The position numbers and the translations under genes were made by a program. This document shows positions 23,655 through 36,000 of a stretch of 64,000 nt of DNA, piece after piece. Position 1 is the stretch's first letter. Every line of letters begins with the position of its first letter. Source of the stretch: Trissonchulus latispiculum. Lineage: Eukaryota; Nematoda; Enoplea; Enoplida; Ironidae. Below the pieces are notes generated by a model. That model saw nothing but the letters and a program-made list of their open reading frames with translations, did no database searches and was not told the DNA's origin. The stretch covers positions 32,348 to 96,347 of the forward strand of contig JASAND010012426.1 of assembly GCA_030248195.1 (NCBI GenBank), written 5' to 3'.

Positions 23655-24460
23655 GTGGGAGGTCATGGGGTCAAAAACGAAATTTTTCAAAAGTGGTCAA
23701 ATTTTGGTGCCAAATGAAAGCCCTAAGCGAGCTGAGCAACTTTTGTCATAGAACTGCATGCTCAAAGTGGTTGTAGAGTGCTGTGGTGGGGTGGGTGGGG
23801 ACTTAGGCAATTTTCGGTCAAAAATGAAATTTTGAAAAGTGGTCAAATTTGGTACCAAATGAAAGCGCTGAGCGAGCTGAGCAACATTTGTCATAGAACT
23901 GCATGCTCAAAGTGGTTGTAGAGTGCTGTGGTGGGGTGGGTGGGGACTTAGGCAATTTTCGGTCAAAAATGAAATTTTTCAAAAGTGGTCAAATTTGGTA
24001 CCAAATGAAAGCGCTGAGCGAGCTGAGCAACATTTGTCATAGAACTGCATGCTCAAAGTGGTTGTAGAGTGCTGTGGTGGGGTGGGTGGGGACTTAGGCA
24101 ATTTTCGTTAAAAAATTAAATTTTGAAAAGTGGTCAAATTTGGTACCAAATGAAAGCGCTGAGCGAGCTGAGCAACATTTGTCATAGAACTGCATGCTCA
24201 AAGTGGTTGTAGAGTGCTGTGGTGGGGTGGGTGGGGACTTAGGCAATTTTCGGTCAAAAATGAAATTTTTCAAAAGTGGTCAAATTTGGTACCAAATGAA
24301 AGCGCTGAGCGAGCTGAGCAACATTTGTCATAGAACTGCATGCTCAAAGTGGTTGTAGAGTGCTGTGGTGGGGTGGGTGGGGACTTAGGCAATTTTCGGT
24401 CAAAAATGAAATTTTTCAAAAGTGGTCAAATTTGGTACCAAATGAAAGCGCTGAGCTGAG
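23655..24460. repeat. Tandem array, 145/146-bp unit, about 5.5 copies
   Basis: The marker GTCATAGAACTGCATGCTCA recurs at 23745, 23890, 24036, 24181 and 24327. The copies are almost identical except the first, which is more diverged. The unit also contains GGTGGGGTGGGTGGGGACTT, a G-rich run able to form a quadruplex. Confidence 0.9.
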
Positions 24461-24540
24461 TGCTGTGGTTGGCTTGCTTGCTACTGTTGAAAGATATCTA
24501 TACATGCCTTCAGGAGCATACATATATAAAATAATAGAAA

Positions 24541-24733
24541 ACAAGAACAAAAAGTGCTCCTTCGTCGCATGTAAAATACATATGAGTCTTCGTAGGCAGG
24601 TTGTACATACGTAAGCAAAAACTAGCCTGTAAAATATATACATATGAGTACCGTAGGGAGGTTGTAAATTAGGAAAACAAGTTGCAACCGCTTATCATAT
24701 GAGCCTGTCCTACAACGAGGCTCATATTGGCGT
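24541..24733. repeat. 193-bp inverted repeat, left arm
   Basis: Essentially complementary to 25205-25397 across a 471-bp spacer (for example CAACCGCTTATCATATGAGC against its complement). The spacer includes the second 73-bp direct repeat. Confidence 0.9.
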
Positions 24734-25072
24734 CACAGTACATTCCACATTAAAGCCTCACTAAAGGACCTCAGCCTCATCCACATTACGGAAAAATGAA
24801 TAGACGTTGAGTCCCAGAAGAAATGGACTGAAGTGAACTACGACTGCTCAAGCTGAACTGTACATGCAACCTGATGTTTCCTGAAACACTATGGCACATC
24901 TCTAATGCATTCTCGAAACACTTTCACATTATACACACGTAGAATGCGTTCCAACTTGGCTGTGAGTCAGAGCACCTCATGGCTTACCGTATTGATCATA
25001 TGCACACTATAATGACTGATCAACAAGCTATGTGAAAGATAACTTGTAATGAAAAGCTTTATGCAGAATGTG

Positions 25073-25145
25073 TCATAGGGGTCGCGGTAGCGACCCCTAT
25101 AATATGAGTGAAAATGGTCGAATGACCGTGTAAAACAAGGCTGCG
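25073..25145. repeat. 73-bp direct repeat, copy 2
   Basis: Same orientation as 22728-22800, with one difference in the first palindrome, which here is perfect. Confidence 0.85.
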
Positions 25146-25204
25146 TTTAAATAAAACTTTACTAAAAGTAAATATATTTCTGCAAATTATTCGTATTATG
25201 GCAT

Positions 25205-25397
25205 ACGCCAATATGAGCCTCGTTGTAGGACAGGCTCATATGATAAGCGGTTGCAACTTGTTTTCCTAATTTACAACCTCCCTACGGTACTCATATGTAT
25301 ATATTTTACAGGCTAGTTTTTGCTTACGTATGTACAACCTGCCTACGAAGACTCATATGTATTTTACATGCGACGAAGGAGCACTTTTTGTTCTTGT
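25205..25397. repeat. 193-bp inverted repeat, right arm
   Basis: Partner of 24541-24733; equal length and near-perfect match indicate a young insertion or conversion. Confidence 0.9.
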
Positions 25398-25794
25398 ATA
25401 ATTTCCTTAGTAGGGTAGGATGCTGAAATATTCGTCATGCACAGTTAAAGAGAACATGAACTTTGGATTTAGAGAATATTATGATTTTATTATAATAATA
25501 TAATATTATAATATTGCGTCAGGTAAGAACACAAGGTTCTAAGTGTTTCAAAACTTTATAGAAGATTTTTTAAAAAATAAGGGCTTTTCAGGGCCGGGCC
25601 GGGCCGCGTAGACATAAACGGCACTCAGGGCCGGGCCGGGCCAGGGCCTGAAAATTTTGATACAGGGCCGGGCCGGGCAGACCTAAAATTTGAGCAGGGC
25701 CGGGCCGGGCCGGGCCGGAGAATTCGGCCCTGATCTCATGTCTACTGTGTGCACGAGTTTGAGCATATATATGCACTATATATATGCACGCAAC

Positions 25795-25957
<163 letters not shown>

Positions 25958-26733
25958 CAATATATGCTGGTGGGTTGATGTTAGGTATGTGACCAGTTTC
26001 CTCAAATAAAATACACCTCTTGCATCGACCAACATGAGAATTTATTTCTGGGGATATTTATTAAAATCAACGTGTGAAAACCTGCACTGGTGTTCATGTC
26101 AGAGACCACACCAGATTTTGTGTTCATTCACAAATATTATACCATTGCTTTGTGTTGTGCTATCAGTATGAGACCGAGTTGATCTAAGACAACACTCGCA
26201 ATTGGTGCAACAATCATTCGGCAAATGTATAAATAAACATTCAAGAATAAATAAATATAAAATTCAAAATTAAAATTAACATTTAAAATTCTAATTCAAA
26301 ATTCAAACATAAATAAATATGTTCAAGAACAAGTTAAGAACCTAAACTTTGAACAGTTTTGTGGTGGAAAGGCTTCATTCCCACTTCGTTTCTAGAAGTG
26401 ATCCTAAGATTGATTTAGATTTAAAATACCTGCCCCCGCTGCTAAAGGTTGCTTTTTTGCGGTCACATTGGTGGTCCAGAGGGTGGTCCTGAAAGTGGTC
26501 CTGGTTTTAGACCCTTGGTCCTGGTCCTGGGGAGTGGTCCTGAGGGTGGTCCTGAAAGTGGTCCTGGTTTTAGACCCTTGGTCCTGGTCCTGGTCCTGGT
26601 TTTAGACCCCTGGTCCTGGTCCTGAAAGTGGTCCTGAGGGTGGTCCTGGTTTTAGACCCTTGGTCCTGGTCCTGGTCCTGAAAAGTGGTCCTGGTCCTGG
26701 TCCTGGTCCTGGTCCTGCTTTTAGACCCCACCC

Positions 26734-26741
26734 TTAGTTTG
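26734..26741. repeat. Right 8-bp target-site duplication TTAGTTTG
   Basis: Partner of 21511-21518. Confidence 0.85.
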
Positions 26742-26832
26742 ATTCAAAATTGTGATGCCTCTTTTGACACGTGTTGTGCATAATGTTTCCCCGAAGACAT
26801 TTGTTTTATTTTTCATATTTACGTACTCTTGA

Positions 26833-26838
26833 TTTATT
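26833..26838 (-). terminator. AATAAA polyadenylation signal of urocanate hydratase
   Basis: Hexamer on the minus strand 40 nt downstream of the TAA at 26878. Confidence 0.6.
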
Positions 26839-26877
26839 TGCATAACATAAAAAATAACTGGCAATTAAAATACAGTA

Positions 26878-27063
26878 TTATTTCAAAGCCCCGTCTACAA
26901 TTGTATCGTCAACAGTACATGGTAAAGTAACCAGCAGATCGCTGTCTTCCTCCATTCGACGCCGAACCGTTTCATAGGCCAGCGAATTTCCGGACCAGCA
27001 GCGACGCGCGACTCCGTTTCCGACATCCCAGGATAGCATGGATTTCGCCAGCCTTGCTTTTCT
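26878..27063 (-). CDS. UROC1: Urocanase terminal exon
   Basis: Encodes RKARLAKSMLSWDVGN, GVARRCWSGN and a short tail ending DGALK-TAA. Confidence 0.93.
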   Translation of the reverse strand, partial: RKARLAKSMLSWDVGNGVARRCWSGNSLAYETVRRRMEEDSDLLVTLPCTVDDTIVDGALK

Positions 27064-30000
27064 CTGTCACAAATATAAAAATTTACCGTCTTGTTGTTTT
27101 GTTGTGGGTGATGCGTAATGATTGAAAGAAAGATAAACCGTTGGCATAATTAAGATTGGTTAGATTTCTGGGTGCTCAAGATTTGGAGTTTTTCCTGTTT
27201 TCGTAGGAATAGAGTCCTAGTTACTTGCCAGAGCCCCTTCATGACCGCAAGGTATCGTAGCCTTTAATCACGGCAACTTTTCAACTAAATTAGAGCCTCT
27301 GTTCTTCAGTCCCATATCTGTATAACAGCACTCTATCGCAGCCAAGCATTCTTCGCAAATAGTAACCACTTTGGAAGCTTTAAGACGATGTCGAACGAGC
27401 CCGTTTCAATGGGGGTTTCCAGTTCAGCTGGTCCCGAGTCGACTCAGGAGAAGGGCTAAAAGTGACACAAGATAGTTTAGTAATTACAGAATCATACGAT
27501 CCTACCTCAGTACCGTCCAAAACCAGTCCAAAACCACCATTGATGACGTCACCCCAGCCGACTCCGCCGCCGTTGTGAATGGACACCCAGGTGGCGCCAC
27601 GAAAGCTGTCTCCGATCACATTTTGAATGGCCATATCTAAAAGCAGTAGAAAGCTTTCTGCAGCGGGAATTCATTACATTACAGTTGTTAGCAATCTTTA
27701 CACTGTTAACACTTCTCGCTGTAAGGGAAGTAGGCGTAGGAAAGCTTGATAAGCCCGATGTGGGAGTTCAGTGGTTGCTTCGATAGTGTAGTGGTGGTAA
27801 GACCGACTCACTGCAGTGCAAAAGGGCCGTGGTGCCATCCCTGGCCGAGCCAATTTTTTTAATTTCTATCCTGAGTGAAAAAGCTGAACTTCCCTCATTC
27901 CATCTCCCTCCTAGGTCCTGGTTTCAAGGGTCGGTACCTGGCGCCTTTCGTCTTGGCCCAACAGTACTGGGTAGAGGTGCAAAACATCACATAGCAATAT
28001 TTGAGCAGTAGTTTTACAAAAACTGTTTTTACAGTACCTGCTGTGAAGGCGGAGCCATCGTAAACATTTGACGTTTCACGAAAAGGACTGTCAGTTCCGC
28101 TGACGTCGTGATGATCCCGACTCAGGATTACAGGACCCTAAATACAAATTCCTGAGTACGCACGGTGCACCATGTCGTTGTAGGTAAAAACAAACAGCAA
28201 TAATGATGAAAGTGCTCTTTTCATACTCCTCTGTCTGTCGGCTAAATAGGGTAAACTCGTCTATAGTTGACACTTTTTGACAAAAATTCATTCCGAGAAA
28301 AATTACTCAAAATTTTCAGCGGCTACCCCATATAAATTTTATATCAAGTAAAAGAACGTTTTCTCCTCTTTCTAGCGATATATCACATGCAGTTTTGTAT
28401 TGAGAAGTGGAGAAATTCTTCGCAAAACTGTAACTGTACTAAATTTTGGACAGCTCGGATAATGTGGACACATAGTCCGGGCTAAGTGGTCACAACTCGG
28501 CTAATGTTGTCACGTATGTTTTACACGTATTTCAGACTGCCATAAAAGCCAAAAACAACAAATTGGTAGCAAATGGTAAAATGATCAAATTAGTGGTTTT
28601 GCGGGAGAAGTTTTAAAACTTTTTGTCCTGTCAAAGTTCCCACTCCTGTAGGCCTCACAACTTAACCAATTGAGCTGAAACTTTGTAAAGGTATGTTTTT
28701 CAATGCGCTGATTTCGAATATGCAAACAAATTTTAACTTAAAGGAATATAATTCTTTGATTTCTGGGTGTCCACTATACCCGGCGAAATTGTCAGCTTAG
28801 GCTGAGTTGTTTGAAATTTGATAGAAAATAGAAAAAAATTCAGAAAAATTTTTGCACTGCGAAATTTTAATTTTCATTAGCTTATATTAATCTGCGCAAA
28901 ATTTGCTTTCGGATGATCATAAGGTTTTCAACTTCACTGGCGGAAATGGGCACGATCTCAAGCTCTGAAGCTTAGTATTTTTGCCAAAATCCTTAGCATT
29001 TTTGAACTTTCACAAAATGCTTGATGTTTGGATGCTTTGTATTCGCAGTGTGTCCAACGTAGCATCACAAATGATATGTCGTTGTATAGCCCAAAGATTG
29101 CGCTATCACATGTAGTTAATTTCCGCAGAAGAAAATACTCCTACTGGATTATATTTGCACAGAAGCTTAGTATTGTCAACTATACCCGAGTGTCCACTAT
29201 AAACGAGTTTACCCTACTGGTGCGAGTAAATTCTCTGAAGTGAACTACTCTCTGCACAGTGTCGGTTTTGTCTTCAAAAAAGTCCATAGAATTTGAATCA
29301 ATTCTGTGACAAGGAAAACCATTTCTAATTACAAAGCAACGAACTGCCAAATTATAGGTTTACGGTAGAGACTGATGAAATCTGGTGCAATGTCGAAAGC
29401 TAGCACAAAAAGTGAATCCGAAGCACAAAGCTTGATCATTGTTCAACCTGTCTAGCGCTTATATAATAATCTAAATCGTGCTTGCTTAGACATAAAGTGT
29501 GTGCAAACACCCTCCAGCGTTCTCGTTCTTAGAACATGAATGTGTTGTCACTAAAATGGAATTTAGTGGGTAACAATTGGCCTTTTTCAGCCCAGTCGAC
29601 AATATAAAGACTCGACTTTATGAATATATATTGTGCGGTACCAGTAGTACCCAGCCAATACCTACTAAGAAAAGCCAACCTGCAGCTGTCCGTTGCTAAT
29701 TGCTTCATTAAATGCCATGGCGATGGCAATTCTACCGCTTTGATCCGAATACAGGATGCGAGCCTGCGATCCGACCACAAGTCGATGCGCCCCCGCCTGC
29801 TCGATCCAACGCATATTGTCCTGGTACTGCTGAGAAACACTTTCCGGCACTGAAATCAACAAATTCTTTGCAATTTTTAGCCAATTTTAAGAAGCTATCA
29901 ATCAGTTTTTCACGAAAAATTTATTTTGGTCATTTTACTGTCTCATAAATTTGGAATAATCTGCAATGAGAACATAAATCAAAGATCAAGTATATATTTA

Positions 30001-33000
30001 AAAATTATCTCAAATCTCTGTCTGTGACCATCCTATTGATTGCAAACAAAATTGTACCATCGGTTGCAGATATCCTTTTCAAAACGTCGATCGCAATTTT
30101 ATCCGTCTTGTCCAGATCTTTCGGATCACAGCTGGCACAAACCCATCTGAAATATACAATTTATTTTTACAGTATATACATTTAATTTTTAATTTTATAT
30201 TTTTACAATTTATGTACACAGAAAGTACAAATCCGACGAAAATCACTTTGGCATGCTTTGGTTTCCCTAAGTTGAACCAAATCACAGGCAGCGTTTTGTA
30301 GGAGTCGATTACAATGTTTGGTTGATTCATAAATGCAGGCAGGATTCGATCCCACGACCTTCGGCAGTTGCATCGAGCTAGAAAGAACTAAAGTCTGACC
30401 AAAAAATGTAGAAAGCGAAATTGTTTGCTTTATATCTCGTAAACGCTTCAAGATAACTGCCATAAATTATATATTTTATGAACCGGAATGATGAGATCTT
30501 TCTTCTCGTGAAAAAATTTTTTTGAAATTTCCCGTGCGATTTCAAAGGGTGCCGCTTTTATATGTCCAGAAGGATTGGTAAATGCTACAACCACGATTTT
30601 TCAGGAAAATTTTCCCCTTGTCCGAATGTCCTACACACCAAATTTCAGCTTTTTTGGTTGAAAATTGTGTGAGTTATTACATTTTTTAGATTTTCAAAAT
30701 CCTTTGATCTTTGCCGGTTTTTCGACTTTGACTGGTTGTTACTCGCCACTCGCTCAACGAAAAAATTTTTTGATTGGATTTTCAAGAACGCCTGGGTGTC
30801 CGTTTTCATCTGATATACGTGGTATTTCAAAATTTGAAAGTAGACTTTTTCGAAAAATACCACTTTTTGACCCAAAATTTCGGCAAAGCGAATCCAGCAA
30901 AAGTGAACAAAAATAACATAATCATAAAGTTCATTATGAGCTGAATCCAACGATATAAAGTTTTCGTGGCTACGACTTATATTGCGCCAGCAATGAATTT
31001 TTAAACAATTTCCTTATTTCAGCTGGTTTTTGCTAGTTTACGCTGGTTCAGGTAAATCCAGGCGGCAACATCAAAGGAAGCCAAAAACCAGCTTGAAATA
31101 AGGGAAATGTTTAAAAATTCATTGCTGGCGCAATATAAGTCGTAGCCACGAAAACTTTATATCGTTGGATTCAGCTCATAATGAACTTTATGATTATGTT
31201 ATTTTTATTTACTTTTGGTAGATTCGCTTTGCCGAAATTTTGGGTCAAAAAGTGGTATTTTTCGAAAAAATAGACTTTCAAACTTTGAAATACCACGTAT
31301 ATCCGATGAAAGCGGACACCCAGGCGGTCCTGAAAATCCAATCAAAAAATTTTTTCGTTGAGCGAGTGGCGAGTAGCAACCAGTCAAAGTCGAAAAAGCG
31401 GCAAAGATCAAAGGATTTTGAAAATCTAAAAAATGGAATAACAACCAAACAAGCTGAAATTTGGTGTGTAGGACCAGAGTTGGCAATGGACACATTTTTC
31501 AATGACCGCGACCGCCCAGCGCCCGCACCTTTGGTGACCGCGACCGCCCGCGACCACGCCCGCAGCCCGCATGAAATTTGTTTGACCGCAATGACCACCG
31601 TGTTAAAAGTTCACTTTGAACAAATTTCAAGTGAAATTTAACTGAAATAAGCAAAATTCTGATTCTTGTACAACATTGGCACACGCTCAATGGATAACGA
31701 CTAATCTGAATTATATTGATCTACTTTTGGCTAGCTATAAGTTTAATGAAAAAGGGTAAAAGAGAACTAACAATTTTTGAAAAATAAAATATCGCCAAAT
31801 TTCGACAGCTCGAATAAGCGCAAGGGTTGTCAAGTGCATATACCAATTATCTAGTATTGAACTAAAAATAACAAATTTTGTAAATTGCTACATTAGATTG
31901 TTTTATCGCAGATTTTATGGATATATAGTTTAAAAGCGGTTACAAAAATAACCCTCGGCTGTCCGGAATTTGATTTAATTGAGCTAGTTTTCAGGAATTA
32001 AGTATATACATATATAACGTTTATGTTTTGGAAAATTAAGAGTCCAAATTTGAAAATTCTGACGAAAGTTTTCTTTTAACATTAAGAGTTTGAAAGAGAA
32101 TCAGTGAAATTTCAGCTCTCAGCAAGGTTTTTTGTAGCCTGAATTAGACGATTTTTTAACCTTTCGGTCATTCCTGAAATATATTACGAAAGTTATTTCT
32201 GTAAGCTCAAAGTATTAGTGGTTTAAAACAGTTAAGATACCCAACTCAAACTCGGCTGGTTTGATTTCATTGCAACCAATATAAATATAAGTTTTAAGTT
32301 TTTAGTTGAGTAAACTGCAGCATTTCAAAATTCGTTGCACGGCTATTCAGGAAGGGGATATAAATAAAACTACTTTTAGTTAGAAAACAGTGCAACTGTT
32401 TGGATAATGAAGCAGTTAAAGAAGTTATATTTGTCAGGAACAGGCATTTAAATTTTAAAATAAAAATTAGTATAAAAATGCCTATAAACAGGCCTTAGAA
32501 GGCAAATTAAAAGAAAATTTGCGGTCGTTGCGGTCACAAAATTGTGTCCACGCCCGCATGGGCCCGCGGGTACCCGCGGGTACCCGCGGTTAACCACGCC
32601 CGCAGCCAACTCTGTGTAGGACATTCGGACAAGGGGAAAATTTTCCTGAAAAAATCGTGGTTGTAGCATTTACCAATCCTTCTGGACATATAAAAGCGGC
32701 ACCCTTTAAAATCGCACGGGAAATTTCAAAAAACTTTTTTCACGAGAAGAAAGATCTCATCATTCCGGTTCAGAAAATATATAATTTATGGCAGTTATCT
32801 TGAAGCGTTTACGAGATATAAAGCAAACAATTTCGCTTTCTACATTTTTTGGTCAGACTTTAGCTTAGTTTGTTCCCAATGTGACAATGGGCTCTTTGAA
32901 CGAGGAAATTCCTGCTTGTTGGAGTTCACATAATTTAATTAATTAACATTTTTATTATTTATTATTTATTATTAGTTTGTTCACAGCTTGAATGCAAAGT

Positions 33001-36000
33001 CTATGACGTCAAGTTCCATTTCTGGCCTGTCCCTTACCAAAGTATTGTGGAAAAACTAAATTGTAAACAGCATACCTGAAAGGTCCAAAGCCCATGGAAA
33101 AGATGTCTCTGAAATTGCAAAAACATTTCGTCAGTGGCAGACAGTTACTAACACTTTGTTATACTAACTAGAGTCTAATGTCCGTATATTATATAATTTT
33201 AGAAAAATGAAACCCTGCCAAACATAATCAGAAGTAAACAGAAATTTAAAATGAATGTAAAAAATAAAATAAATATAAGAAATACAAAAATAATCAGAAA
33301 TGAAAAAGTTGGAGAATCGTGTCCGAAAAAAGAATTGAAAAAACGAGTCCAGGGTGGGAATTGAACCGCTGGCTTTACTGTTCTCCGTAGGATATTCTAC
33401 CATTCGGCCAATTTCGGGCAGCTTACTTAATCGATTTTTATCGTTCTGAGTTGAAAATACAATAAAAATCAATAAATAGGAAATAAAGAAATAAAGAAAA
33501 TCAATAAAAGATCCACTATTTCAGGATTAGGTTTTTCGAGTTTTTTTCAGAAGTCGGTTTATGTTAATTTAAGCCTTCATACCCCATAATGTCTTGAACG
33601 TAGGATGGATATCGGAATCGCATTGGATTTGGATCTGTTGGGTGCTTCAAGTCCACACCTAAATGAAAATAATTACAAAATACCAAACAAACAGTCTAAT
33701 ACACACAGTAAGAAAGGCTTGGTTGGCATACTATAGGCTATTAAGCTAAAAAGGCAAAAAATCGAAGATTCTTTCCAAAGGCGTCGATCGCATATATACT
33801 TATAGAGTGTATATAGCTTGTGCTAGAAAAAAGGACCGATCGGCTTTATTCGCGAGGAAATGAGGTCGGCTCGGCTAGGTTCGCGGTCAATTAAATGCTC
33901 AGACTTGTGCATTTTGCGTGGTATCTGCATATGGATAATTGGTAGGCCTAAAGCGTGCGATTATATCCTCAGGCCTTTACGATTTATGTTTGCGCCAAAG
34001 CATACCGTCTGCAGCTTGTCATACTCTTATGTATTATGTACTCTTGATAACTGCAACACGAAAGATAATCGCTCAGTGGCTGAATGTTAGAACTTCTTAC
34101 TCGTTCAATGATATGAAATATTTAACCAAAACTTCTGAACGGTGCCTATACCTGCTCGACTGCACTCCAAGAGAAAAGCGTTTCCATAGTCCCAAAAGTG
34201 CATCCCAGCTTCTACCAGTTTATCAATTGCGGCAATTTGACGGCGAAGACTAAACAATAAAATAATGCAAAAATAAAATACAAAATCTCAGAAATTTAGT
34301 AATACTCAATCTTGCTTTTCATGTCACTTGTTTACTGTCCTGTAAAGTGGGTTGTGAATATTCAGCTTTTAGGTTTCAGGCTCACTGCAGTGTATTTTCC
34401 TAAGCCAAAATAAATATTCAAGAAACTGAACAAAGATGCAGAGTAAACAATATCTGAGAACAACACTTTAAAAATATTTTTTAAAGTGGCGGAAATGAAT
34501 CTTTAGCTACAGCATTCTTTTTTACAAAACTTAGAAATCCTTTTTAGTATCATTTTGTAGAAGGAAACCGTTAATGTTACCTGGCTGGGAAAATGTTACC
34601 CCTGGGGTTGGAAAACGGGGGGCCGGGTTTTACCCTTGAGGTTGAGCCGAATTTTACTCAATGGGGCTGCCAGTCGGGGCTGCATTTTACCCACCGGGGC
34701 TGGAGACTGGCTCTTACCCACACCCTTAATTTGCCGTGTTTTATCCCAATGCCAGAAACTAGCTTTGTCAAATACTACATGAACGGTGCAAGCTGTCGAT
34801 CGATAAACTAGTGCGTGAGTGGACACAAATTACTGAGATGCACATTGTGGAGTCGGAGTATAAGAAATGAAATTGCCACTTCAGCACCTGTGGTCCGCAA
34901 AATTACGGCCTCGGATAGGATTCGAATTCACGATTCCAAGGCTTTGCCAACTGCGCTACCGAGGCTACAGTCGAACTATGCTAGGAGTTCGTACGCAAAC
35001 TGAAGTAACAACGAATTACTAATGCGTTTTACAACGCGGACAAACACATGATCCAGGGCGAGGGGAAAGGTATACTCTGGTGTCCTGTCCTGCCGCAAAA
35101 CCGTTGGCTGGGAAATCTCTGAAGACATGTTTAGCAATTAGCATAGCATTTCTTGTGGTTAAACGCATTCAAATTAACACTAAGAAATATCAATAAATTG
35201 TTGTAGTAAGCAACATTGCGCACTCGTTGAATGTGCTAAACTTTGCTAAAAAATTATCAATTTTCAGTGAAAATCGCTGAGGGGTCTGCTGTACAGTAGG
35301 GCGGTGATGCCCTACTGTCATATTTTATTATTATTTAAAAAGATTCTCCATCAAAAATTAGTCCGAACTTATGTACCTCGTTTTTGTAAAAATTGCCCCG
35401 ATAGCCCATAATTTGTAATTGAAATGTCATAATTGTCTGCGTTTTTGCAAAGATACATCATGCATATCCATAGTAACGCCCAAAATTCTATTTCAAAAGT
35501 TTGTCAAAATTTGATTGGCTGGCCAAGTCACGTGTGATCGCGTGATTGCACGTTCTCTCATTATTTCAAAAAGGCCAGTCAGTCACAGTTTTGCGCTTGC
35601 TTTAGTCGGTCGGTTATTTTTGAGCTCTCTTTGGCCCTAAATTATATGCTATTTCCCGTTTTCTCTCCCGTATTTTTGGGGTCCCTCAGTGCTTTGAACG
35701 CCGGAGTAGGCAAGTAAAGGCCACCCAAATCTGGTGATAGGTTGGGTGGGGGACACTCAACTTCTGCTATCGGGGCTCATATATTCTGTGCTTATTGCCT
35801 GGATATTTTATGCTATATGATATTTCACTGCCTTTCTGGATCATAACACTGTAAGTCTGTACCTGAAATTTATTGTACCCCCCCCCCTCTGGTTTAAATT
35901 AAATATTATAATTCGGCCACTTGGCCTGTTGTTTTATAGCTAGGCTTAGTTTCTGTTAGTTCGGTAGGTAGGGTATCTAAGGCCTAGGTTTGGGGTAACG

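Larger units (their letters stand above)
22219..25739. mobile_element. Nested inverted-repeat element with GGCCGGGCC termini
   Basis: The ends ATGAGATCAGGGCCGA and its complement bound arrays of GGCCGGGCC at about 22229-22430 and 25590-25732. The interior holds a direct 73-bp repeat, a 145-bp tandem array and a 193-bp inverted repeat. No target duplication is evident and no protein is encoded. Confidence 0.65.

Noticed and set aside
23655..24460. Regularly spaced repeats resembling a CRISPR array
   Set aside because: The whole 145-bp unit is repeated, with no unique spacers; a eukaryotic satellite.
31205..31641. Open frames with SKNFFVERVASSNQSKSKKR-like text on both strands
   Set aside because: They arise from the palindromic arms of the AAGTCTGACC element and also appear at 30645-30950; no protein family.
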